The notes: generated by a model from the letters alone, not told the origin. Positions 9,298-23,811 are shown, counted from the first letter of the stretch. The stretch: 37,588 nt of DNA from Lysobacteraceae bacterium PS02340 (GCA_029959605.1 JASCOC010000027.1:1-37588), one strand, 5' to 3'. Program-made: numbers and translations.

Positions 9298-10357
9298 GCT
9301 CGAAGCGCTGGCCGAACGCCGCGAAGAACTCGAACGCCTGCTGTCCGACCCCTCGACCGTCGCCGACCAGTCGCGGTTCCGCGCGCTGTCGCGCGAGTTC
9401 GCCCAGCTCGAACCGGTGTCGAGTGCGTTGGCCGACGAGCGCCGCGCGCTGGATGACCGCGAGGCCGCGCGCGCGCTGCTCGACGATGCCGACATGCGCG
9501 AGATGGCGGAGGAAGAAATCGCCGCCGCCGATGCGCGCCTGGAAACGCTGGAAGCCGATCTGCTGGCCCTGCTGGTGCCGCGCGATGCGCGCGACGATGG
9601 CGGTTTCTATCTCGAGATCCGCGCCGGCACCGGCGGTGACGAGGCCGCGATCTTCGCCGGCGACCTGTTCCGCATGTACCAGCGCTACGCCGAGCGGCAG
9701 GGCTGGCGCGTTGAAGTGGAATCGGCGAGCACCGGCGAACACGGCGGCTTCCGCGAAGTGATCGCCGCGGTCGACGGCAGCGGCGCCTACGCGCGGCTCA
9801 AGTTCGAGTCCGGCACGCACCGCGTGCAGCGCGTGCCCGAGACCGAATCGCAGGGCCGCATCCACACCTCGGCCGCGACCGTGGCGATCATTCCGATCGA
9901 AGACGCGGGCGAGCCGATCGAACTCAATCCGGCCGACCTCAAGGTCGACACCTTCCGCTCGTCCGGCGCTGGTGGCCAGCACGTCAACAAGACCGACTCG
10001 GCGATCCGCATCACCCACGTGCCGACCGGCGTCGTCGTCGAATCGCAGACCGAGCGCAGCCAGCACGCGAACCGCGACAAGGCGATGAAGCGCCTGCGCG
10101 CGATGCTGGCCGATGCCGAAGCCGAGCGCCGCGCCGCCGCGACTGCAGAGGTACGCAAGCTGCAGGTCGGCAGCGGCGACCGCAGCCAGCGCATCCGCAC
10201 CTACAACTATCCGCAGGGCCGGATCACCGATCACCGGATCGAGGGCCTCACCCTGTACGACCTGCCGAACGTGCTCGAAGGCCATCTCGATGGCCTGATC
10301 GCGCGGCTGTCGCAGGAACACCAGGCCGACGAACTGGCGCGCATGACCGCGCAGTGA
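9275..10357 (+). CDS. prfA: Peptide chain release factor 1
   Basis: RF1 recognises UAA and UAG stop codons and triggers peptide release. The start [20 protein letters not shown] (ATG at 9275) gives 360 residues, the standard length; the start lies inside the hemA 3' end. The RF1-type tripeptide anticodon region reads [10 protein letters not shown] (PET at 188-190), and the catalytic GGQ is at 233-235 in [11 protein letters not shown]. The glutamine is methylated by PrmC, whose gene is also in this window (34772-35623). Confidence 0.97.
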   Translation: MLPTLRRKLEALAERREELERLLSDPSTVADQSRFRALSREFAQLEPVSSALADERRALDDREAARALLDDADMREMAEEEIAAADARLETLEADLLALLVPRDARDDGGFYLEIRAGTGGDEAAIFAGDLFRMYQRYAERQGWRVEVESASTGEHGGFREVIAAVDGSGAYARLKFESGTHRVQRVPETESQGRIHTSAATVAIIPIEDAGEPIELNPADLKVDTFRSSGAGGQHVNKTDSAIRITHVPTGVVVESQTERSQHANRDKAMKRLRAMLADAEAERRAAATAEVRKLQVGSGDRSQRIRTYNYPQGRITDHRIEGLTLYDLPNVLEGHLDGLIARLSQEHQADELARMTAQ

Positions 10358-10450
10358 GTCGCAACGCGGCCTGAAGTGAGCCATGTGGATGCACGCCCGC
10401 GACCGCGCATCCCGATGCGGCCGTCGACACGGGTGGAGTACCCTCGCCGG

Positions 10451-10972
10451 ATGAGCAGCCAGACCGATTTCATCCCTTTGCAGATCTGCGTGCTGACGGT
10501 GTCCGACAGCCGCACCCTCGACACCGACAGTTCGGGCGACTACCTCGTCGCGTCCCTGACCGGCGCGGGCCACGGGATCGCCGAACGCGCCCTGTTGCCC
10601 GACGACCGCTACGCGATGCGCGCGCTGGTGTCGAAGTGGATCGCCGATCCCACGGTCGACGGCATCCTCGTCACCGGCGGCACCGGTTTCACCGGCCGCG
10701 ACTCCACCCCCGAAGCGCTGCTGCCGTTGCTGGACAAGGAAATGCCGGGCTTCGGCGAACTGTTCCGCGCGGTGTCGGTCGAGGAGATCGGCACGTCCTC
10801 GCTGCAGTCGCGCGCGTTCGCCGGTCTCGCCAATGCGACCTTCGTGTTCGCCCTGCCCGGCTCGACCTCGGCCTGCCGCACGGCGTGGGAGAAGATCGTC
10901 CGCCACCAGCTCGACGCGCGCACGAAACCCTGCAACCTGGCGACGATCCGTCCCCGCCTGAAAGAAGCCTGA
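10451..10972 (+). CDS. moaB: MoaB-type molybdenum cofactor biosynthesis protein
   Basis: A 173-residue MogA/MoaB-family protein that binds molybdopterin. MoaB adenylylates molybdopterin in some lineages, but in E. coli its role is less clear. The start MSSQTDFIPLQICVLTVSDS (ATG 10451) puts the conserved VLTVSDSRT near the N-terminus. The active-site motif GILVTGGTGFTGRD and the later ALPGSTSACRTAWEKI are family hallmarks. The next gene starts within its stop codon (TGATG), so the two are coupled. No other Moco gene is nearby. Confidence 0.93.
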   Translation: MSSQTDFIPLQICVLTVSDSRTLDTDSSGDYLVASLTGAGHGIAERALLPDDRYAMRALVSKWIADPTVDGILVTGGTGFTGRDSTPEALLPLLDKEMPGFGELFRAVSVEEIGTSSLQSRAFAGLANATFVFALPGSTSACRTAWEKIVRHQLDARTKPCNLATIRPRLKEA

Positions 10973-11313
10973 TGGCCCTCGACCAGACGCTGCGCCTGCT
11001 CGCCAAGGCCCGCGGCCTGACCGCCGCGGAAATCGCCGCCGCGATTCCGCGCGTCGGTGCGGCCACGGTGTCGGCCTGGATGCGCGGCGAAAAGACACCC
11101 GGCAGCGCGCAGCTCGATGCACTGGCCCGCGCGTTCGGCGTTCCGGCCGGCGCGTTGCTGGCGACCCTCGCCGCCACGCTCGACCCGGCGCGCACCAAGG
11201 GCGAACATGAATTGCTCGCCGCATACCGCACGCTCAACACGCGCCAGCAGGGCGCGCTGCTGGAAGTCGCGCGCACGATGGCGCAGGCGCCACCGCGCAA
11301 GTCACGCGACTAG
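10972..11313 (+). CDS. XRE-family helix-turn-helix regulator
   Basis: A 113-residue protein with an N-terminal XRE-type HTH at about residues 5-63: LRLLAKARGLTAAEIAAAIP, then the recognition-helix region VSAWMRGEKTPGSAQLDALA. The C-terminal third (HELLAAYRTLNTRQQGALLE) is helical and resembles the tail of other small XRE regulators. Start and moaB stop overlap by one base (TGATG); ppk2 begins 24 bp downstream. A role in regulating ppk2 or moaB is a guess from position only. Confidence 0.85.
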   Translation: MALDQTLRLLAKARGLTAAEIAAAIPRVGAATVSAWMRGEKTPGSAQLDALARAFGVPAGALLATLAATLDPARTKGEHELLAAYRTLNTRQQGALLEVARTMAQAPPRKSRD

Positions 11314-11337
11314 CGATCCACCGCACAGGAGCCCGCG

Positions 11338-12114
11338 ATGAAACCGCTCAAGCGCAAGGCCTACGAGGCCGCTCTGGAACCGATGCAGATCGAACTCGCC
11401 GCGGTCGCCCGCTGGCTGCAGCACAGCGGCCGCCGCCTGCTGGTGCTGTTCGAAGGCCGCGACACCGCCGGCAAGGGCGGCGCGATCGAGTCGATCTCCG
11501 AGCATCTCAATCCGCGCCAGTGTCGCGTCGTCGCGTTGCCCAAGCCCAGCGATCGCGAGGCGGGCCAGTGGTATTTCCAGCGCTACGTGACGCATCTGCC
11601 GTCGGCCGGCGAGATCGCCCTGTTCGACCGCAGCTGGTACAACCGCGCCGGCGTGGAATCGGTGATGGGCTATGCGACGCCGTCGCAGGTCGACACGTTT
11701 TTGGCCCAGGCGCCCGCGTTCGAACAGCAACTGGTCGACGACGGCATCCTGCTGTTCAAGTACTGGCTGGGCTGCGACCAGGCGCAGCAGGAAGCGCGCT
11801 TCGCCGAGCGCCTGCACGACCCGCTCAAGCGCTGGAAGCTGTCGCCGGTCGATGTCGCCGCGCGCACGCGTTACGACGATTACACGCGGGCCCGCGACAC
11901 CATGCTGCGTGCGACGCACACCCCGCACGCGCCGTGGACGCTCGTCGATTTCAACGACCAGCGCCGCGGCCGGCTGACGCTGCTGCGCGACCTGCTCGAC
12001 CGGCTGCCGGACAGCCACGTCGATGCGCCGTCACTGCGCTTCCCCAAGCTCAAGCGCACGCCGCGTCCGGAGCGCTACGACGTGCTGCCGCCGCTCGCGC
12101 CGTTCGAGGACTGA
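11338..12114 (+). CDS. ppk2: Polyphosphate kinase 2 family protein
   Basis: A 258-residue single-domain PPK2. These enzymes use inorganic polyphosphate to phosphorylate nucleoside mono- or diphosphates, or run in reverse. The Walker A motif GRDTAGKGG is at residues 40-48 and the Walker B region reads LFDRSWYNRAGVE; the lid region has the RRLHD-like AERLHDPLKRWKLS. The length and MKPLKRKAYE-type N-terminus fit the short one-domain (class I) group. A usable GGAG lies upstream of the ATG. It is the last gene of the plus-strand block that began with hemA. Confidence 0.93.
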   Translation: MKPLKRKAYEAALEPMQIELAAVARWLQHSGRRLLVLFEGRDTAGKGGAIESISEHLNPRQCRVVALPKPSDREAGQWYFQRYVTHLPSAGEIALFDRSWYNRAGVESVMGYATPSQVDTFLAQAPAFEQQLVDDGILLFKYWLGCDQAQQEARFAERLHDPLKRWKLSPVDVAARTRYDDYTRARDTMLRATHTPHAPWTLVDFNDQRRGRLTLLRDLLDRLPDSHVDAPSLRFPKLKRTPRPERYDVLPPLAPFED

Positions 12115-12118
12115 GCGC

Positions 12119-15251
<3,133 letters not shown>

Positions 15252-15326
15252 ACGCGCTGGCGGCGGATGTCGCCCGCGCCGGTATCATGGGCGGCCCGAT
15301 TCGTTGCCCTGCAGGACCGCATCACG

Positions 15327-15815
15327 ATGGACGAACTGCTGATCGTCACCACCGGTGGCACGATCGACAAGATCTACTTCGACGACAAGTCGGATTTTCA
15401 GGTCGGCGATCCGCAGATCGGACGCATGCTCGAGGAACTCGGCGTCGCGTTCCGGTTCCGGGTGATTCCGATCATCCGCAAGGATTCGCTGCACATCACC
15501 GACGACGACCGCGAACTGATCCGCGCGACGATCGCCGCGCAGCCGGCGCAGCACGTGCTGCTGACCCACGGCACCGACTCGATGGTCGAGACCGCCAAGG
15601 TGCTGTCCTCGATCAGCGACAAGACCATCATCCTGACCGGCGCGCTGAGCCCGGCGCGGTTCCGCGGCTCGGATGCGGAGTTCAACATCGGCACCGCCGT
15701 CGGCGCCGTGCAGTCCAAGCCGCCGGGCGTCTACGTGGCGATGAACGGCCGCATCTGGGACCCGCTCAAGGTCCGCAAGAACGTCGAAGCCAACCGCTTC
15801 GAACCGCTGGGCTGA
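15327..15815 (+). CDS. Single-domain asparaginase-like protein
   Basis: A 162-residue protein matching only the N-terminal half of L-asparaginases (usual length about 330). The catalytic pieces of that half are all present: TTGGTIDK with Thr at 12, Tyr 17, THGTDSM with T83 and D84, and K131 aligned with E. coli AnsB Lys162. The C-terminal domain that completes the active site across the dimer is missing, and there is no frameshifted remainder downstream. Short versions occur in other xanthomonads as far as I recall, so it is probably a real family. Asparaginase activity is not assured. The start chosen is MDELLIVTTGG. Confidence 0.85.
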   Translation: MDELLIVTTGGTIDKIYFDDKSDFQVGDPQIGRMLEELGVAFRFRVIPIIRKDSLHITDDDRELIRATIAAQPAQHVLLTHGTDSMVETAKVLSSISDKTIILTGALSPARFRGSDAEFNIGTAVGAVQSKPPGVYVAMNGRIWDPLKVRKNVEANRFEPLG

Positions 15816-15819
15816 CGGC

Positions 15820-16269
15820 TCAGTCGACCGCGGGTCCGCGCATCCGCATCTCCGGCCCCGGACCGATGGTCATGCGACCGTCGGGTTCGGCATATTCGAC
15901 ATCGGCCTCGGCATTGAGCGCCTCGAGCAGCCGCTGCGTCTGCGCCGCATCGAGCTCGGGATCGATCGAGACGACATCGGCGCCGACGGCGAGCCGGCGC
16001 AGCCAGGTCACCTTGCCCGGCATCCCCTTCGCGTCGACAAGACCCGCGCCGCGGGCGCTTTCGGCGATGCGGTCGGCGACCAGCGCCGGATCGCGTTCGG
16101 GCGCACTGCCTGGCGTGTAGCGGACGATGAAACGCTGCTGCATGGCGCTGACCTCGCTGGAGGGGGTGGCGGGCGGATCGCCGCCCATCGCGCATCCCGA
16201 CAGCAGCAGGGCCGGAACGAAGAACGCGGCGCCGAAGCGCCGCGCGAAGTGGGGATGAGGACGGTGCAT
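15820..16269 (-). CDS. Lipoprotein resembling a subtilase propeptide (possible protease inhibitor)
   Basis: A 149-residue lipoprotein. The signal ends LLLSGC with lipidated Cys 26. Residues 46-130 align by eye with the propeptide of the subtilase encoded 2.5 kb away. RFIVRYTPGSA matches [11 protein letters not shown], and RRLAVGADVV matches [24 protein letters not shown] matches [13 protein letters not shown]. Subtilase propeptides (inhibitor I9-like fold) are folding chaperones and tight inhibitors of their protease, and free-standing I9 proteins act as inhibitors. The alignment is direct; an inhibitor or chaperone role at the cell surface is inferred. There is no catalytic domain. The start ATG 16269 avoids an upstream charged extension. 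Confidence 0.8.
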   Translation of the reverse strand: MHRPHPHFARRFGAAFFVPALLLSGCAMGGDPPATPSSEVSAMQQRFIVRYTPGSAPERDPALVADRIAESARGAGLVDAKGMPGKVTWLRRLAVGADVVSIDPELDAAQTQRLLEALNAEADVEYAEPDGRMTIGPGPEMRMRGPAVD

Positions 16270-16278
16270 GGCGGTCTC

Positions 16279-16310
16279 CGCGGGGGCACGCGTCTGCGTG
16301 CGACCCCGCG
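16279..16310 (-). terminator. Strong hairpin between the lysyl endopeptidase and propeptide-like genes
   Basis: CGCGGGG + GCACGC (16279-16291), loop GTCT, then GCGTGC (16296-16301), a 2-nt bulge and CCCCGCG (16304-16310). Thirteen pairs fill the centre of the 86-bp spacer. No T-run follows on the minus strand, so it may be an RNA-processing or attenuation element instead of a full terminator. Confidence 0.5.
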
Positions 16311-16355
16311 ATGATGCCGCCACCTCGGGCGTGCCCGGGGTGAACGTCCGGACGA

Positions 16356-18686
<2,331 letters not shown>

Positions 18687-18701
18687 TCAGTGGTGACAGA
18701 T

Positions 18702-18733
18702 AAAAACGGAGCACACCGCGTGCGGCATGCTCC
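18702..18733 (-). terminator. Intrinsic terminator of the subtilase gene
   Basis: On the minus strand GGAGCA (18733-18728) pairs with TGCTCC (18713-18708), with inner CCG/CGG pairing, followed immediately by GTTTTTATCTGT. It is a classical stem plus T-run between the subtilase and lysyl endopeptidase genes, so the second protease gene needs its own promoter or read-through. Confidence 0.8.
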
Positions 18734-18740
18734 ACCGGCG

Positions 18741-18766
18741 GCGGACATCACGATCACGATGTCCGC
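18741..18766 (-). other. Second hairpin in the subtilase 3' region
   Basis: GCGGACATC (18741-18749) / GATGTCCGC (18758-18766), a 9-bp perfect stem with an 8-nt loop, just upstream of the T-run terminator in the transcript. It probably stabilises the 3' end of the subtilase mRNA. Confidence 0.5.
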
Positions 18767-18805
18767 TGCCTGCCCTTCCTCCCCCGGAACTCCCCGAACC
18801 CGCCT

Positions 18806-20533
18806 TCAGTTGTGGCTGGCGCGCAGCGTGACTCCGGAGAACGATGTGTAGCCGCGGACCAGCACGTGGTACGTGCCCGCCTGCGGCGTCGCGAACGCGC
18901 AGCTCTCGGCATTGCCGGTGCGGTACGGACGGCAGTCGTAGGTCGACGTCGTGGGCGCACTGCCCCGGCGCACGTACAAGTCGGCGTCGCCGCTGCCGCC
19001 CGAGATCGCGATGACCAGGTTGCGGGCGCCCGACGGCACGGTGAACGTCCACGTCTGCGCGCTGTTGGCCGCACCCGACACGCCGGTGACCGGCACGCCG
19101 TTCTGCAGGCCGCCGGTGCCCGGATCGGGATTCGGCACGGTGCCGCCGGTCGCCGCTGCGACCGCCGCTGCGGCATCGACGATGCCCGCGCCGATCGGCT
19201 GGGACGGCGTCGACGGGAATGCACGCGCGGTACTGGTCAGCAGGGTCTTGATCTGCGCCGGTGTCTTGGCGGGATTGGAGACCGACTGGATCAGCGCGAC
19301 GACGCCGGCGACGTGCGGCGCCGCCATCGAGGTGCCGTCGTAGGTCGCGTAGCTCTCGCTGCCCGGCGTGGTCTGGCCGCTGTTGAGCGTGGAGACGATG
19401 CCCGAACCCGGCGCCGAGATCGTGATGCCGCTGCCGTAGTTGGAGAAGCTCGAACGCGCGCCGGTACTGGTGTTCGACGCCACCGAAATGACGTTGCTGC
19501 AGTTGGCCGGCGAGAAGCCCGAGACGTTGGCGTTGCTGTTGCCTGCGGCGATGACGAGCGTGGTGCCGCGGTTGACCGCGCCGTTGATCGCGCTCTGCAT
19601 CGCGCTGCCGCAGGTGCCGGCGCCGCCGAGGCTGAGGTTGATGACCTCGGCCGGATTCGCGTTCGCGGGCACACCGCTGACGGTGCCGCCCGACGCCCAG
19701 ATCACCGCATCGGCGATGTCGGAGTCGTAACCGCCGCCGCGGCCGAGCACGCGCACCGGCACGACCTTCGACTCGGGCGCGGTGCCCGCGACGCCGACGC
19801 CGTTGTTGGTGACCGCCGCGACCGTGCCGGCCACGTGCGTGCCGTGCCAGCTCGACGCGCGACCGTTGTAGAAATCGCCGGGATCGCTGGGATCCGCGTC
19901 ACGCCCGCCGCCGTCGCCCGACACCGCGGCGTCGATGATGAAGTCGTAGCCGGGCAGGATGTTCGCGTTGAGATCGCTGTGGTTGGTGATGCCGGTATCG
20001 AGCACGGCGACAACCGCTCCCGCGCCCTTGGTGGTGTCCCAGGCGGTCGTCGCGCGGATGCCGCCTGCGCCGGTGCCGAAGCCGTACTGGCTGCTGAAGC
20101 GCGGATCGTTCGGTGTCCAGAACACCTGGTTGAGCTTGTCGACTTCGACGAATTCGACGTTCGGATCGGCGGCGATCTGGCGCATCAGCGATTCGGCATC
20201 CGCGCGATCGAGCTTGCGGCTGGTGCGCACCACATCGGCGCCCAGCGCCATGCGCCGGACGTGTTCGAGACGCAGTTGCTTGCCGCCGCCGCTGACGGCG
20301 ATCCGGCTGGCGGAGGCGCGCAGCGCGGTGTCGATCGCGGCCGGGTCGGCCTGGAGCGCGGAGCCGTCGCGGTATTTGACGATGAAGCGGTCGTGGGTAT
20401 CGGACGACTGCAGGCCGCCGAGGTTGAGCCGGTCCGTGGCGTTGAGCGACAGCGGCGCCAGGGCCGCGAGCGCGAGGGACGTGGCAGCGACGAGCAGACG
20501 ACGGCGCGGCGCGTGATGCGGGTAATTCGACAT
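18806..20533 (-). CDS. Secreted S8 subtilisin-family serine protease with C-terminal PPC domain
   Basis: A 575-residue extracellular protease precursor. The signal region is [20 protein letters not shown] (about 10-30); the RR pair before the hydrophobic stretch could suit Tat or Sec. The I9-like propeptide spans about 48-133. The catalytic domain carries D179 (VLDTGI), H230 (HGTHVAGT), oxyanion N332 (AAGNSN) and S402 ([11 protein letters not shown]). A PPC domain from about 478 to the end is nearly the same as PPC2 of the neighbouring lysyl endopeptidase. PPC domains are usually trimmed after secretion. The start ATG 20533 follows a G-rich stretch (GGGGGTTATCGG) that can serve as ribosome binding site. 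Confidence 0.95.
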   Translation of the reverse strand: MSNYPHHAPRRRLLVAATSLALAALAPLSLNATDRLNLGGLQSSDTHDRFIVKYRDGSALQADPAAIDTALRASASRIAVSGGGKQLRLEHVRRMALGADVVRTSRKLDRADAESLMRQIAADPNVEFVEVDKLNQVFWTPNDPRFSSQYGFGTGAGGIRATTAWDTTKGAGAVVAVLDTGITNHSDLNANILPGYDFIIDAAVSGDGGGRDADPSDPGDFYNGRASSWHGTHVAGTVAAVTNNGVGVAGTAPESKVVPVRVLGRGGGYDSDIADAVIWASGGTVSGVPANANPAEVINLSLGGAGTCGSAMQSAINGAVNRGTTLVIAAGNSNANVSGFSPANCSNVISVASNTSTGARSSFSNYGSGITISAPGSGIVSTLNSGQTTPGSESYATYDGTSMAAPHVAGVVALIQSVSNPAKTPAQIKTLLTSTARAFPSTPSQPIGAGIVDAAAAVAAATGGTVPNPDPGTGGLQNGVPVTGVSGAANSAQTWTFTVPSGARNLVIAISGGSGDADLYVRRGSAPTTSTYDCRPYRTGNAESCAFATPQAGTYHVLVRGYTSFSGVTLRASHN

Positions 20534-20994
20534 CCGATAACCCCCAAACCTGTGGGTGAGCCGCGCTGGAGCGGCAGATCGGGAGCCGTCGTCGCCGCCT
20601 GAACTCCGGGCAACGCCGACTCCGCAACGAATGCGGACGTGACAAAACTGACCGCAAACTGACGCTACGCGACAGCGCGGCCGGTCCGCAACGCAGAAGC
20701 CCGTTAAATTTCCATGAAAAATGGCGTAGACCGTCACATATCGACGATGTGGGTCACGATTCCGGGACCGAACGCACGCTGAATGGACCGGGACGCTGGC
20801 GGCCGGAATGGCCTGCCTGTCGTTCGCGCGTCTGCGCTGACACCGGACGACAGCAGACGCGCCGGCGCACCCGCGAACGCAGCGGCTCGCAGGGTCTGAT
20901 TGCGGTTGTCCAGAAACGGCCTCAGGCGGCCGGGGCAGTGACGCGGGACGCCGTGCTCAAGACGGCTGACGCGGCAAACAATCCGTCGAGCGGA
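20534..20994. other. 461-bp spacer between the subtilase start and sufT stop
   Basis: No convincing ORF. An AT-rich block at about 20700-20730 is the likely promoter area of the subtilase gene. It is flanked by an inverted repeat CACAT-N7-ATGTG (20735-20739 / 20747-20751), a possible regulator site. A 10-bp perfect hairpin GCGCGTCTGC (20826-20835) / GCAGACGCGC (20853-20862) lies towards sufT; it has no T-run. Confidence 0.55.
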
Positions 20995-21546
20995 TCAGAG
21001 CATGCCGGTTTCGAGGCGCGCGGCTTCCGACATCATCGAACGGTTCCACGGCGGGTCGAACACGAGTTCCACGTCGGCCTCGACGACCGTGGGAATCAGT
21101 TCGAGCTTACTGCGCACGTCGTCGACCAGGATGTCGCCCATGCCACAGCCGGGCGCAGTCAGCGTCATCTTGACCTCGAGGCGGCGCTGGCCATCGTCGG
21201 TCGGCTGTACGTCGGCTTCGTAGATCAACCCCAGATCGACGACGTTGATCGGGATTTCCGGATCGAAGCAGGTCCGCAGCTGGTTCCAGACCATGCGCTC
21301 CACCGCCGCATCGTCGGCGCCGTCAGGCAGCTCCAGCGGGACCGGCGGCTCCTTGCCGATCGCGTCGGCATCGCGGCCGGAGATCCGGAACAGGTTGCCC
21401 TCCACGAACAGCGTGTAGCTGCCGCCCAGCGCCTGGGTGATGTAGCCGGCGCTGCCCGCGGGCAGGGTCACGTGTTCGCCGGCCGGCACGAGGACGGCGG
21501 CGCAATCGCGCTCGAAACGGACGGGTTCGCTGCTGCGGGAGTACAT
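20995..21546 (-). CDS. sufT: SufT-type iron-sulfur cluster assembly protein (MIP18/DUF59 domain)
   Basis: A 183-residue protein matching SufT, which helps mature Fe-S proteins, often under high demand. The N-terminal 75 residues form a small beta domain (VPAGEHVTLPAGSAGYITQA...). The DUF59/MIP18 domain follows with DPEIPINVVDLGLIYEADV and the conserved cysteine motif TAPGCGMGD, then DPPWNRSMMSEAAR near the end. The start ATG 21546 (MYSRSSEPVRFERD) gives the usual length; upstream in-frame sequence is not similar to anything I know. No suf operon is adjacent. Confidence 0.9.
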   Translation of the reverse strand: MYSRSSEPVRFERDCAAVLVPAGEHVTLPAGSAGYITQALGGSYTLFVEGNLFRISGRDADAIGKEPPVPLELPDGADDAAVERMVWNQLRTCFDPEIPINVVDLGLIYEADVQPTDDGQRRLEVKMTLTAPGCGMGDILVDDVRSKLELIPTVVEADVELVFDPPWNRSMMSEAARLETGML

Positions 21547-21634
21547 AGGACCATCAGATGGTGGCCAGGGGCGGCCACGACAAGGCCTGTCATTGTATCG
21601 CCGCGCGCCGGTATGCTGGCCGGCCGTTTCCGCG

Positions 21635-22069
21635 ATGCAGCCTTCCATGCCGCCAAGGCACCACCCCGCGGGCGCCCGGCGCTGGCCGATGGCGACCGCT
21701 CTGCTGCTGCTCGGCAGCTTCGGCATCGCTGCCGCCTGGATCCTGCTGGCCGACGCGCGCGGCGCCCAGATGAGCTGGATGGCGGTCATCGCCGCGTTCG
21801 ACGCGGCCTGGCTGCTGCGCCTCGCCCGTGCCCGCCCCGGATTGTTGCGCGCGGTCGCCGGCACCGTGGCCACCGTGCTGGCGATCGTGATCGCGAACTT
21901 CGGCATCGTCGCCGCGCAGCTCGCCCGGCCGATGGGCATGCTGCCGTGGGAGTCGCTGCTCAAACTCGGCCCGCACCATGCCTATACGCTGGCGACGCTG
22001 GCCAACTCGACGGTCGACCTGGCCTGGCTCGGGGCCGCGCTCGTGATCGCGGCGGTGGCGTCGCGCTGA
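21635..22069 (+). CDS. Small hypothetical inner-membrane protein
   Basis: A 144-residue protein that I do not recognise. It has four predicted membrane helices: ATALLLLGSFGIAAAWILLA, MSWMAVIAAFDAAWLLRLA, VAGTVATVLAIVIANFGIVA and TVDLAWLGAALVIAAVASR. The start is uncertain: ATG 21635 (MQPSMPPRHH) or the ATG 12 bp later. It is divergent from sufT and converges on pntB with 13 bp between stops. The amino-acid composition and codon use fit a real gene. Confidence 0.7.
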   Translation: MQPSMPPRHHPAGARRWPMATALLLLGSFGIAAAWILLADARGAQMSWMAVIAAFDAAWLLRLARARPGLLRAVAGTVATVLAIVIANFGIVAAQLARPMGMLPWESLLKLGPHHAYTLATLANSTVDLAWLGAALVIAAVASR

Positions 22070-22082
22070 ATCGCGCGGCGGC

Positions 22083-23471
22083 TCAGTGGCCGCCGTCGAG
22101 CGCCTTGAGTTCCGCCACCAGCGCACCGGCCGCTTCGGCCCCGTCGCCGTAGAGCATGCGGGTGTTGTCGGCGTAGAACAGCGCATTCTCGATGCCGGCG
22201 AAACCGGTGCCCTTGCCGCGCTTGATCACCACGACGTTCTTCGCCAGCACCACGTCGAGAATCGGCATGCCGTAGATCGGGCTCTGCGGGTCTGTTTTCG
22301 CGACCGGATTGACCACGTCGTTGGCACCGATCACCAGCACCACGTCGGTGTTCGGAAATTCCGGATTGACGTCGTCCATGTCGACGATCAGGTCGTAGGG
22401 CACGCCGGCCTCGGCCAGCAGCACGTTCATGTGCCCGGGCATGCGCCCGGCAACCGGATGGATCGCGAAGCGCACCTTGACCCCGCGCTCGATCAGCCGC
22501 TGGCTCAGCTCCCAGATCTTGTGCTGCGCCTGGGCCACGGCCATGCCGTAACCGGGCACGATGACCACGCGTTCGGCATAGGCCATCAGCGCGGCGACAT
22601 CGGCGGCCTCGATCGGTTTCTGGCTGCCTTCGATCGCAGCCGCGGTACCGCCGGCGCTGAAGCTCGAGAACAGCACGCTGGCGATCGAGCGGTTCATCGC
22701 CTTGGCCATCAACCGCGTCAGCAGCATGCCGGCCGCGCCGACCATGGTGCCGGCGATGATCAGCGCCTCGTTACCCAGCACGTAGCCTTCGAACGCGACC
22801 GCCAGACCCGTCAGCGCGTTGTAGAGCGAGATCACCACCGGCATGTCGGCGCCGCCGATCGGCAACGTCATCAGCACGCCCAGCGCGAGTGCCAGCACGA
22901 AGAACACGACGATCGCCGGCACGCCCAGCGCGTGCACGATCAGCCCGCCGGCGATCAGCGCGCCGACGAACACCGCCAGATTGAAGAGCTGCTGGCCCGG
23001 GAACACGTAGCGCTTGTCCATGCGCCCGTCGAGCTTGGCCCAGGCGATGACCGAGCCCGAAAGCGCGATCGCGCCGATCAGTGCGCCCAGCACCGCAAGC
23101 ACCAGCGACAGCCTGGCCGGCGCGCCACCGGACGCCGACCAGCGCAGCAGTTCGACCGCACCGATCGCCGCCGCCGAACCACCACCCAGGCCGTTGTAGA
23201 GCGCGACCATCTGCGGCATGTCGGTGATCGCGACCTTCTTGCCCGACACCCACGCAAGACCGGTGCCCAGCGCGATCGCGACCAGCATCAGGCCGATGTT
23301 CGCGAGCCCAGGCACGAAGAACGTTGCCACGGTCGCCAGCACCATGCCGACGCCGGCCCACTGGATGCCCGAGCGTGCGGTGCGCGGCGAGGCCATGCGC
23401 TGCAGGCCGAGCAGGAACAGCGTGGCGGCGATGAAATAGCTGGCAGCGACGAGCCACTGCAGGCCGCTCAT
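22083..23471 (-). CDS. pntB: NAD(P) transhydrogenase subunit beta
   Basis: The beta subunit of the proton-translocating transhydrogenase, which uses the proton gradient to reduce NADP+ with NADH. The 462 residues have nine or so membrane helices in the first 270. They are followed by the NADP(H)-binding domain III, seen as VIVPGYGMAVAQAQHK and later VLVIGANDVVNPVAK and VVIKRGKGTGFAGIEN. The length equals the E. coli protein (462). It is 40 bp downstream of pntAB on the same strand. Confidence 0.97.
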   Translation of the reverse strand: MSGLQWLVAASYFIAATLFLLGLQRMASPRTARSGIQWAGVGMVLATVATFFVPGLANIGLMLVAIALGTGLAWVSGKKVAITDMPQMVALYNGLGGGSAAAIGAVELLRWSASGGAPARLSLVLAVLGALIGAIALSGSVIAWAKLDGRMDKRYVFPGQQLFNLAVFVGALIAGGLIVHALGVPAIVVFFVLALALGVLMTLPIGGADMPVVISLYNALTGLAVAFEGYVLGNEALIIAGTMVGAAGMLLTRLMAKAMNRSIASVLFSSFSAGGTAAAIEGSQKPIEAADVAALMAYAERVVIVPGYGMAVAQAQHKIWELSQRLIERGVKVRFAIHPVAGRMPGHMNVLLAEAGVPYDLIVDMDDVNPEFPNTDVVLVIGANDVVNPVAKTDPQSPIYGMPILDVVLAKNVVVIKRGKGTGFAGIENALFYADNTRMLYGDGAEAAGALVAELKALDGGH

Positions 23472-23511
23472 GCGACATGTCCTGCGCGAGAGACCATCAC
23501 CATGCCGGCCC

Positions 23512-23811
23512 TCACTCCGGCTTCCCCGGACGGCCCGACGGCTTGAACATCTCCAGCATCCGCTCGGTCACCACATAGCCGCCGGCAGCGTTGCCCGCCC
23601 CCATCAGCACGGCGATGAAGCCGATCGCCTTCTCCAGCGTCGTGTCGGCGTGGCCCAGCACCAGCATCGCGCCGATCAGCACGATGCCGTGGATGAAGTT
23701 CGAACCCGACATCAGCGGGGTGTGCAGGATCACCGGCACCCGCGAGATGATCACGTGGCCGGCGATCGCCGCCAGCATGAAGATGTACAGCGCCACGACA
23801 CCATCGATCAT
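23512..23811 (-). CDS. pntAB: NAD(P) transhydrogenase subunit alpha, part 2 (membrane)
   Basis: A 99-residue membrane component of the split alpha subunit. The sequence begins MIDGVVALYIFMLAAIAGHV and contains the conserved TPLMSGSNFIHGIVLIGAM and GFIAVLMGAGNAAGGYVVTE of domain II. In E. coli this segment is fused to the catalytic part. Here it is a separate gene, as in Rhodospirillum. Its partner pntAA lies 1.7 kb away beyond an inverted insertion of three plus-strand genes. Confidence 0.95.
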   Translation of the reverse strand: MIDGVVALYIFMLAAIAGHVIISRVPVILHTPLMSGSNFIHGIVLIGAMLVLGHADTTLEKAIGFIAVLMGAGNAAGGYVVTERMLEMFKPSGRPGKPE

